Source: an uncultured Selenomonadales bacterium
GTDB lineage: Bacteria > Bacillota > Negativicutes > Selenomonadales > Selenomonadaceae
Reading direction: 5' to 3'
Length of the DNA: 24,786 bases
NCBI GenBank assembly: GCA_937915725.1
Contig: CALGGV010000067.1
Location: 1 to 24,786, forward strand
The notes below the pieces were generated by a model that made no database searches, had not been told where the DNA came from, and saw only the letters and a list, made by a program, of their open reading frames with translations. Shown piece after piece: positions 7,372 through 14,596 of this stretch (the stretch's first letter is position 1; each line of letters starts with the position of its first letter). Made by a program: the position numbers and the translations under genes.

Positions 7372-8154
7372 ATGGCAGAAAATAAACCGTTGCTGAAGGC
7401 TGAAGACGTATCAGAAGTTTTCGGCGGCTTGAAAGCGGTTGCAGATTTTAATTTTTATATAAATCGCGGCGAATTAATCGGCTTAATCGGACCGAACGGC
7501 GCGGGAAAAACTACGATTTTTAATTTGATAACCGGCGTGTACGTTCCAACAACGGGCGAAATTTTATTGGACGGTGAATCAATAGTCGGGCAAAAACCCT
7601 ATGAAATTACACAGCGCGGAATTGCCCGCACTTTCCAAAATATTCGCCTGTTCAGTGAACTTAGCGTACTTGACAATGTAAAAATTGCCTACCATTGCCA
7701 CGTCAAATACAATTTGCTTGAAACAGTTTTCAGGATGGGCAGATATTTTGGCGAAGAGGACGAAATTACCGCCGAAAGTTTAAAACTTTTAAAAATTTTC
7801 AAATTGGACGAGCACGCTTACGAAGTTGCAAAAAATTTACCGTACGGCGCGCAAAGGAGGCTTGAAATTGCGCGCGCACTTGCCGCCAAGCCGAAACTTT
7901 TATTGCTTGACGAGCCCGCCGCCGGTATGAATCCTCAAGAAACTCATGAGCTTATGGAAATGATTCAGTGGATTAGAAAACAATTTGGCTTAACTGTTTT
8001 GCTGATTGAACACGATATGAGCTTGGTTATGGGAATTTGCGAAAGAATTTATGTGCTTGAATACGGAATGATTATAGCCGAAGGTACGCCTTCAGAAATT
8101 CAAAACAACCCTGAAGTTATCCGCGCTTATTTAGGGACGGAGGCTGTTAATTAA
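7372..8154 (+). CDS. livG: Branched-chain amino-acid ABC transporter ATPase LivG
   Basis: Cytoplasmic ATPase that drives the LivH/LivM permease pair. The 260-residue protein has Walker A GPNGAGKTT (40-48), the Q-loop region ARTFQNIRLF, a signature that reads LPYGAQRRLEIARAL (156-170) and Walker B LLLLDEP (176-182), followed by the switch His in LLIEHDM. The insert-rich region after the Q-loop and the C-terminal IYVLEYGMIIAEGTP segment are typical of LivG. The start ATG is 3 bases after the stop of gene A, and its ribosome binding site AAAGGAG lies inside gene A, so translation is likely coupled to gene A. When gene A is frame-shifted, ribosomes stop about 770 bases upstream. Normally this gene would directly follow livM. 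Confidence 0.95.
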   Translation: MAENKPLLKAEDVSEVFGGLKAVADFNFYINRGELIGLIGPNGAGKTTIFNLITGVYVPTTGEILLDGESIVGQKPYEITQRGIARTFQNIRLFSELSVLDNVKIAYHCHVKYNLLETVFRMGRYFGEEDEITAESLKLLKIFKLDEHAYEVAKNLPYGAQRRLEIARALAAKPKLLLLDEPAAGMNPQETHELMEMIQWIRKQFGLTVLLIEHDMSLVMGICERIYVLEYGMIIAEGTPSEIQNNPEVIRAYLGTEAVN

Positions 8155-8160
8155 AAAATT

Positions 8161-9135
8161 ATGGATACAAAAAATTTAACCGCTGTACAAATTGCCGAAA
8201 AAATTATAAACAGCGAAAATTTACAACCTGCCGACGATTTAAAATTTTTGCTTGAAATTCCATTGGAAGAATTACAGCGCGGCGCAGGTTTAATTCAGAA
8301 AAAATTTTGCGGCAACCACATTGACCTTTGCACAATCATTAACGGCAAGAGCGGACGTTGTGGCGAAAATTGCAAGTATTGCGCTCAATCTGCCAAACAT
8401 AATACCGGAATTGACGAATATAATTTTTTATCGACAAAAGAAATTTTAGCCGTTGCGAAAATGAATGAAAAATCCGGCGTTAATCGTTTTTCAATCGTAA
8501 CGAGCAGCAGAGCTTTAACCGGTGCAGATTTTGAAAAAGCCGTTGAAACTTATAAAATCCTGCGCGAAAATTTGAAAATTGACTTGTGCGCGTCGCACGG
8601 AATTTTAACCGCCGAGCAATTTAAAAAACTTCGCGCAACCGGAGTTACAAGTTATCATCACAATATCGAAACTTCGCGCAGATTTTTTCCGGAAATTTGT
8701 ACAAGTCATACTTACGACGACAGAATTAACACGATAAAACTTGCGCAGGCGGCGGGCTTTAATGTTTGCTCCGGCGGGATTATCGGTATGGGCGAAAATT
8801 GGCAAGACAGAATTGATATGGCGTTTGAACTTTTCAATTTAAAAATAAAATCCATTCCAATTAACGCTTTAATGGCAGTTAAAGGTACGCCGCTGGAAAA
8901 TCGCCCGCCACTTTCAGCTGAAGAAATTTTGCGCACTGTTGCAATTTTTAGGTTTATAAATCCTGACGCAAATATTCGACTTGCCGCCGGCAGAAAACTT
9001 TTGCCGGATTTTGGAGCGTCAGCACTTTTACACGGCGCGTCCGCCTCAATTACCGGAAATATGCTTACAACTTCCGGCACAACTATTAAAAGTGATATTG
9101 AACTTTTGAAAAAATTGGGGCTTGAAAATAATTAA
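8161..9135 (+). CDS. bioB: Biotin synthase (BioB)
   Basis: Radical SAM enzyme that inserts sulfur into dethiobiotin to make biotin. The radical SAM cluster ligands are visible as CxxxCxxC at Cys67, Cys71 and Cys74 (RCGENCKYCAQS), followed by family motifs YHHNIETSRRFFP, GGIIGMGE and the AGRK near the end. Length (324 aa) is typical. The gene sits between livG and gene B, 6 bases after livG, with no good ribosome binding site of its own: a GGAGG inside livG is 17 bases away, so reinitiation is likely. No other biotin genes are nearby. Its presence in a liv operon is unusual; it may be a chance insertion using the operon promoter or reflect linked need for biotin in branched-chain metabolism. 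Confidence 0.95.
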   Translation: MDTKNLTAVQIAEKIINSENLQPADDLKFLLEIPLEELQRGAGLIQKKFCGNHIDLCTIINGKSGRCGENCKYCAQSAKHNTGIDEYNFLSTKEILAVAKMNEKSGVNRFSIVTSSRALTGADFEKAVETYKILRENLKIDLCASHGILTAEQFKKLRATGVTSYHHNIETSRRFFPEICTSHTYDDRINTIKLAQAAGFNVCSGGIIGMGENWQDRIDMAFELFNLKIKSIPINALMAVKGTPLENRPPLSAEEILRTVAIFRFINPDANIRLAAGRKLLPDFGASALLHGASASITGNMLTTSGTTIKSDIELLKKLGLENN

Positions 9136-9151
9136 CACGGAGGAAATTTTT

Positions 9152-10091
9152 ATGGCTTTTAAGACACTGATTTTTGGTGTAGATGATTGGTTTTTTGGAT
9201 TGAAACCTTATTATGATCACGCAGTTTTAAATGGTATTTTGGAAATTTGCGGTTATGCAGTTTTGGAAAATAACGGCGTCAAGGTTTACCCTACCCGCAC
9301 GGGGGGGGGGCGGGAATGATTATCAAATAGCGATAATTTCTTCGCAAAATCATTTTTATCAAAGAATGAAGATGCTGGAAAATTTTGGAGTGCCGCGCAA
9401 CAAAATTATTGACGGCAGAGTTTTTAAAGTTCCAAATTTAAATTTCCCGCGCTTGGTAAATGAAGGTGTCGCTTACGGCTGGCAGGATAAATCGCCTTTT
9501 ACAGATCAATCAAATGCAATTTATCCGCGTGTTTATAGAATTTTGCAAGAAAATACAATTATAAAGCTCGGCAGAAAAACTAGGATAAACGTAGATAACA
9601 TTGTTGAAACTAGCGTTGGAGGTAGCAGCGAAATAATTTTTGGCAATTTTTCTGCTATATCATGGAATGGAAGATTTGAACTGGGTTTGAATAGTGTCCA
9701 TAATTATCATAATGTAACTCATTATTGTATAACTTGTCTTGATTGGGATTTTCCACAAGAATTTTTATCGCCTCAAACAGGGCACAAAATTATTATTGGC
9801 AATGATGTTTGGATAGGGCGCGGCTGTAGTTTGAAAAATACAAATCCGGAAAAACCTTTGATAATTGGAGACGGCGCAATGGTTGCCTCTAATAGCGTTG
9901 TTGTAAAAAATGTTCCGCCCTATGCTATTGTTGGCGGCAACCCCGCTAAAATTATCAAGTACAGATTTTCTGAAAATATAATTGAATCGTTGCTAAGGAT
10001 TAAATGGTGGAATTGGGATTTGGATAAAATCTATGAGAATTTCAAATATTTTAATCGTGTAGAAGAATTTGTATCAATGCACGACAAATGA
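9152..10091 (+). CDS. Gene B: second phase-variable acetyltransferase-like protein, OFF by poly-G frameshift
   Basis: Paralogue of gene A. ATG 9152 lies 8 bases after GGAGG and 16 bases past the bioB stop. As sequenced, the frame ends at 9319 (55 aa) because of a G10 run (9301-9310); the remainder continues in another frame to 10091. Nine or twelve G would give one protein (about 312 aa with nine). The halves align with those of gene A: MAFKTLIFGVDD, then IAIISSQNHFYQRMKMLE, IIDGRVFKVPNLNFPR, IGNDVWIGRGC and the shared NVPPYAIVGGNPAKIIKYRF. A left-handed beta-helix O-acetyltransferase with a Rossmann-like N-terminal region is the likely product; the acceptor is unknown. Its stop TGA overlaps the first base of the livF ribosome binding site, suggesting coupling. 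Confidence 0.85.
9301..9310 (+). repeat. Poly-G tract (G10), predicted phase-variation switch in gene B
   Basis: Ten consecutive G at codons 50-53 of gene B, at the equivalent place to the G8 run in gene A. Losing one G or gaining two brings the upstream and downstream frames together. Confidence 0.87.
9897..9974 (+). repeat. 78-base segment identical to 7168-7245 in gene A
   Basis: Second copy of the identical segment in the C-terminal acetyltransferase region. It is a possible recombination or gene-conversion tract between the two loci. Confidence 0.9.
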
Positions 10092-10104
10092 AGGGAGTTT
10101 TGCT

Positions 10105-10815
10105 ATGGCAATGTTGGAAATTAACGATATAAATGTTTATTACGGCGCAATTCACGCAATTAAGGGAGTAAGTTTGAATGTCCACGAAGGCGAAATTGTA
10201 ACGCTTATTGGAGCGAACGGCGCGGGAAAATCTACCACACTGCGCACAATTTCCGGACTTTTAAAACCAAAAACCGGTACAATAAAATTTCTCAATAAAG
10301 ATATTTCCGGAATGCCCGCAAATAAAATTGTTCGTGAGGGAATTTCGCAAGTGCCGGAAGGGCGAAAAATTTTTGCTGAAATGACTGTTATGGAAAATTT
10401 GGAATTGGGCGCGTTTATTCGTGAAGATAAAGCCGAAATTGAAAAAGATTTTAAAATGGTTTTTGGCAGATTTCCGCGCCTAGAAGAAAGAAAATTGCAA
10501 ATGGCAGGAACATTATCAGGCGGTGAACAACAAATGCTCGCAATGGGTAGGGCGTTAATGAGTCGTCCAAAACTTTTACTGCTTGATGAACCGTCAATGG
10601 GACTTGCGCCGCTTTTAATTCGTGAAATTTTTTCAATTATCGTTGACATAAATAAAACCGGTACAACAGTTTTGCTCGTTGAACAAAATGCAAATATGGC
10701 GTTGTCAATCGCTAATCGTGCGTACGTTTTGGAGACCGGCAGAATCACAATTTCCGGCGACGCAAAAGAATTAGCCGCCAGTGAAGATATTCGCAAGGCT
10801 TATCTCGGCGGTTAA
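10105..10815 (+). CDS. livF: Branched-chain amino-acid ABC transporter ATPase LivF
   Basis: Second ATPase of the Liv importer, pairing with LivG. The 236-residue protein begins MAMLEINDINVYYGAIHAIK, typical of LivF. It has Walker A GANGAGKST (36-44), the Q-loop stretch ISQVPEGRKIFAEMTV, the canonical signature LSGGEQQMLAMGRAL and Walker B LLLLDEPSMGLAP, with the switch region LLVEQNANMAL. I choose ATG at 10105 because AAGGGAG (10091-10097) lies 7 bases upstream; an upstream in-frame start at 10069 would lie within gene B. The binding site overlaps the gene B stop codon. It is the last gene of the operon, which has no periplasmic binding protein gene; that component must be encoded elsewhere. 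Confidence 0.95.
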   Translation: MAMLEINDINVYYGAIHAIKGVSLNVHEGEIVTLIGANGAGKSTTLRTISGLLKPKTGTIKFLNKDISGMPANKIVREGISQVPEGRKIFAEMTVMENLELGAFIREDKAEIEKDFKMVFGRFPRLEERKLQMAGTLSGGEQQMLAMGRALMSRPKLLLLDEPSMGLAPLLIREIFSIIVDINKTGTTVLLVEQNANMALSIANRAYVLETGRITISGDAKELAASEDIRKAYLGG

Positions 10816-10836
10816 TTTAGGGAAATGAAAAGGAAA

Positions 10837-10872
10837 AAGGGAGTAGCAATTTAAAACTACTCCCTTAATTTT
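10837..10872. terminator. Bidirectional terminator between livF and the GGDEF/EAL gene
   Basis: A perfect 10-base stem AAGGGAGTAG/CTACTCCCTT (10837-10846 with 10857-10866) encloses a 10-base loop and is followed by AATTTTTT. On the minus strand it is followed by a T-rich run as well. It sits between two convergent genes and can end both transcripts. Confidence 0.88.
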
Positions 10873-13800
10873 TTAACAATTTTTGACGAAATCCCAAAGT
10901 TTTTCTTTTTCCAAAAAATCGATAATAAAAACGTAAAAAATATCGCCGTCCTCCGCAGAATGTACAAGCCGCCCAAAATCTTCAATAATTTTAGTATCGC
11001 CTTTCGCAGTCTTTATCCTGTAACGAACATAATCGTAGCCTTCGGAAATTTCAATTTGCTCATTAATAGTTTGATGAACTTTATCCCAATCGTTTGGATG
11101 AACGCAACCGCGAAAACTATTTCCGGTAAATTCTCTGAACTGTTCAAGCGATTCACAATCGTAAATTTTCCAAAGGCGCGTGTTAGCATATAAAATTTCT
11201 TGCTTTTCATTGTCGCGATAAAGTAAAAAGCCGCCGGGCATACCTTCAGAAATTTGTGAAAGACTAACGCCGAGTTGTGCGCGATTTTCGGCAATCATAT
11301 TCATAGAAAATTTTTTGAAAGAATTTCTGCCTGCCATTTTCACTGCGTATAAAGCCATATCTGCATTTTGATAAAGTTGCCTGTAACTTTTGCCTTGCTC
11401 CGGAAATAAAGAGTAGCCGATAGACATTGTGTAAGTTACTTGTTTATTTTTGTAGTAAATGGATTTTGTCTGCGTGCTAAAATTTTGTAAACGTTCCTCA
11501 ATTTCAAACGGCGAAATATCTTTTAAAATTACCAAAAATTCATCGCCGCCCAAACGTGCAATAATTCCTGTATCTTCAAAATGTTCAGTCATTCTTGCCG
11601 CCGCGTCTTTTATAATTCCGTCGCCGCAGTCATGCCCAAAACGATCATTAATCTGTTTAAAATTGTCAAGGTCTAAAATTACGAACGCAAATAAATCTTC
11701 GTCCGCTATAAATTTTTGAATCAGATCAACCGCCGTCCTGCGATTGTATACGCCGGTTAAATTGTCACGTTCAATCAAGTTAATCATTGTTTCATTTGTG
11801 CGGCGGTAGGTGTCAATATCAAATATTAAAAAAAAGGCGTGGACTTCATTGACTTCCGGAGCCTCTCGAACTTGATAAGCGGCGTGCAACCAATGCGGCT
11901 CTGAATTATAATCTGCGCGACTTAAAAATTCTATTTCGGCGGAAATTTTACCGTGTGAATATTCTTCCAATAATCTTTTAGAATTAAAAAATTTTTCAAT
12001 CTTAATTTTAGAATCATGAGATGCCATATTCAAAACAACATCATGAATAATTTCATTGTAACTTTTTGAAATGTAATTTGAATGTGTGTTTTTACCAAGA
12101 TGCATGTATAAAATTCTGTTAGTGGTTAAATCTGCCTCAAGATAAAAAGAATTGTACAAAAATTTTTCAAAAGAGCCGTAACCTAAAATCGAAGTAAAAG
12201 CGCGGCTTGCAAGCAAAAGAAAAATTGGGTTGCCGGGCATATCGTAATATTCCATTCCTTGCTTATCAATTTCCGGTAAACGCTTAGTGCGTTCAGCGTC
12301 AATATTTCTTGCACAGCTAAGAAAATATTTCTTGCCGTGATAAATAATTGGAATAATTATGTACATCTGCCACGTAAAATTATGACGTTCATTGCGCGTG
12401 CGAAAATAATCTGTAACGTGGCTACCGCCAACTTCATTAATCCTTACTTCGATTGTTTCAAGGTCGAAAAATTTTTCAAATTTAATTCTGTCTTCTACGT
12501 GAATATTTTTTTCAGCGAAATTTCTAATTGATTGTTCAACAGAACCTTTAACAAAACTTTCAATGTAGCGCGAGGAACTTATATAAATATTTTCAACTTC
12601 AGTTCCATCGCCGTGAATTAAATCAATGCGGCTGTAAAGCGTGTACAAAAATTTTAATGCTACGTTTTGCCGCTTTTCTTTTCGGATTGAAAGATTAGTT
12701 GAAACATAATCGACAATGGCAAGTAACGCGCCGGTTTTAGTTTCTGAATTGTAAGCGATACAACGAAGGCGAATACTAAAAAATCCTTCGCTTGTAACAA
12801 AATCGCAGCTGTCCTCCGCGCCGGTTTTTATGCACTGTTGCGCAGTACTGCGAATTTTTATTGCAAAAGGTAGAGAAAAATTATTGAAAACATCATTTGG
12901 CAAACATTTTTCACCTAGTCCCAAATTTTTAAAAATATTTCTGAAACCGGAATTTGAAACTAAAAATTTAAATCTTTGCCCGTCAAATTCTGCAATAGCG
13001 AGTGGTAAACCGTTCAACATAAAATTTAGACTGTCTTGAATTTCCGGCAACCGCGCAGAAATATTTTCAGAAGAGATATTTTCAAAATCAAAATTTGCCG
13101 TCCAACCGGTTTTAAGCGGCGTTTGAGAAAGTAAATTGACGCGCCCTATTGCGTTGTAATATTTTCTTTCGTTAGGATTTTCATGGCGATTTGGCGAATG
13201 GTCCAACATTTCAAAAGGAGTGGGACGCCCAAATAAAAATCCTTGCGCACTTTCACAACCCGTTTGGCGCAAAAATTCCAAAACAACTTCATCTTCGACG
13301 CCTTCCATTAAAGTTCTAATTCCCAATTCCTTTGCCATATTCATAATATTTTTCAAGATAAGGCGCGAGCGTTCCTTATTATGAAAATTTTGCAAAAATC
13401 GCCTGTCAATTTTCAGTAAATCAAAATTTATTTCTTCCAAAACATTCAGCGAAGAATATTTACTGCCGAAATTATCAAGCCAAATTTCAAAGCCGTTGTG
13501 TTTAAATTTTTCCAGCACGTCATAAATTTCTTGCCGTTCTTCACCAAGTGCACGTTCTGTAATTTCTATGTTCAGCAAATTTTTTGGCAAGTTGTTAATT
13601 CTCAACGCCTCCGACGCAAGGTACGGCATATTTAAAAATTGAAAATCCAACGCGCTTAAATTTATTGAAACAGGAACAATCGGAAAGCCGCGCTCCATTG
13701 ACATTTTCATTTGTGAACAAATTTTTCTCAAAACGAAAACATCTAACTTATGAATCAAGCGGGCGTCTTCCAATACGCCGATAAAATCTGCCGGCGAAAG

Positions 13801-14448
13801 AAAACCGTATTCTGGATCTTCCCAACGCGCTAAACCTTCATAGGCGCAAATTCTGCCGTTGACTACGTGAACTATTGGCTGATAATAAACTTTGATATAT
13901 TCGTTGCTTGCAGATTCATTGATACTTTCTACGATATGGCGGCGCAATTTTTCACGTTTGCCCAGCGCGCTGTTGAAATAAGCAAAGTGAACTGTTTCGG
14001 AGTCTTTGACGGATTCACAGGCAATTTCTGCGCATTCTTGAGCGTGCGCTGAAGTTTCACCGGTTGAATTTGGGACAATGTAAACGCCCGCCTTCATTAT
14101 AATTTCTTCATGGCGATAAAAAAAAGCAACCGAATTTCTTATAATTTTAATTCGGCGTTCGACGTCCATATTTTTTGCAATTACAATAAATCTATCGTTG
14201 AAACATCTTGAAACGCAGAATTCAGGAAAAGTTTCAGCGATAACTGAGGCAACATAACTTAGCAATCTGTCACTTTCGTCAAAGCCATGCAGATAACTGA
14301 AAGTACGAAAATTTTTTATATCGAAATGAATAAAAACTACGCCCTTTTTTAGTGCCTCCGCGTCAGATAAAATTTCTTGTGAAAACTTTGTAAAGTAGGT
14401 CATACTAGGTAGCCCTGTTAGGACGTCCTTTTGACTTGCTTGTTCCAT
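10873..14448 (-). CDS. Cytosolic GGDEF-EAL-GGDEF-PAS cyclic-di-GMP protein
   Basis: A 1191-residue signalling protein with no membrane segment. Order: a degenerate GGDEF-like domain starting at residue 8 (FNDRF at 83-87 in place of GGDEF); an EAL-type phosphodiesterase domain (about 165-415) with EGL at 204-206, SINLS, IEITE, KIDRRFL and EGVED; sensor-like PAS segments (about 470-880); an intact GGDEF domain (GGDEF 967-971, after DLDNFKQINDRFGHD); and a C-terminal PAS fold (about 1070-1180). The GGDEF domain should make cyclic-di-GMP. The EAL domain has LDNFG where DDFG is expected, losing one metal-binding Asp, so hydrolysis is doubtful. ATG 14448 lies 13 bases after GGAG, with an A9 run between. 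It follows the membrane EAL gene with a 148-base spacer. Confidence 0.9.
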   Translation of the reverse strand: MEQASQKDVLTGLPSMTYFTKFSQEILSDAEALKKGVVFIHFDIKNFRTFSYLHGFDESDRLLSYVASVIAETFPEFCVSRCFNDRFIVIAKNMDVERRIKIIRNSVAFFYRHEEIIMKAGVYIVPNSTGETSAHAQECAEIACESVKDSETVHFAYFNSALGKREKLRRHIVESINESASNEYIKVYYQPIVHVVNGRICAYEGLARWEDPEYGFLSPADFIGVLEDARLIHKLDVFVLRKICSQMKMSMERGFPIVPVSINLSALDFQFLNMPYLASEALRINNLPKNLLNIEITERALGEERQEIYDVLEKFKHNGFEIWLDNFGSKYSSLNVLEEINFDLLKIDRRFLQNFHNKERSRLILKNIMNMAKELGIRTLMEGVEDEVVLEFLRQTGCESAQGFLFGRPTPFEMLDHSPNRHENPNERKYYNAIGRVNLLSQTPLKTGWTANFDFENISSENISARLPEIQDSLNFMLNGLPLAIAEFDGQRFKFLVSNSGFRNIFKNLGLGEKCLPNDVFNNFSLPFAIKIRSTAQQCIKTGAEDSCDFVTSEGFFSIRLRCIAYNSETKTGALLAIVDYVSTNLSIRKEKRQNVALKFLYTLYSRIDLIHGDGTEVENIYISSSRYIESFVKGSVEQSIRNFAEKNIHVEDRIKFEKFFDLETIEVRINEVGGSHVTDYFRTRNERHNFTWQMYIIIPIIYHGKKYFLSCARNIDAERTKRLPEIDKQGMEYYDMPGNPIFLLLASRAFTSILGYGSFEKFLYNSFYLEADLTTNRILYMHLGKNTHSNYISKSYNEIIHDVVLNMASHDSKIKIEKFFNSKRLLEEYSHGKISAEIEFLSRADYNSEPHWLHAAYQVREAPEVNEVHAFFLIFDIDTYRRTNETMINLIERDNLTGVYNRRTAVDLIQKFIADEDLFAFVILDLDNFKQINDRFGHDCGDGIIKDAAARMTEHFEDTGIIARLGGDEFLVILKDISPFEIEERLQNFSTQTKSIYYKNKQVTYTMSIGYSLFPEQGKSYRQLYQNADMALYAVKMAGRNSFKKFSMNMIAENRAQLGVSLSQISEGMPGGFLLYRDNEKQEILYANTRLWKIYDCESLEQFREFTGNSFRGCVHPNDWDKVHQTINEQIEISEGYDYVRYRIKTAKGDTKIIEDFGRLVHSAEDGDIFYVFIIDFLEKEKLWDFVKNC

Positions 14449-14596
14449 TATTTTTTTTTGGCTCCATTCTATTTTGTGGCAATTAAACTACGGCATTATT
14501 CCCGAAAAAATCAATTTTAAGCGGGCTTTAAACTTTTTTAAGTAAAAATTACTAAAAACTTTTTGAAGGGGCTGTAACGTTTAAATTAGCGGGGAT

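Noticed and set aside
6582..9310. Treating genes A and B as plain pseudogenes
   Set aside because: Each has only one lesion, exactly at a poly-G run, at the same protein position, with good ribosome binding sites and otherwise clean homologous frames; phase variation explains this better.
10152..10796. A 214-residue open frame opposite livF
   Set aside because: It is antisense to a clear ATPase gene and shows no domain features of its own.
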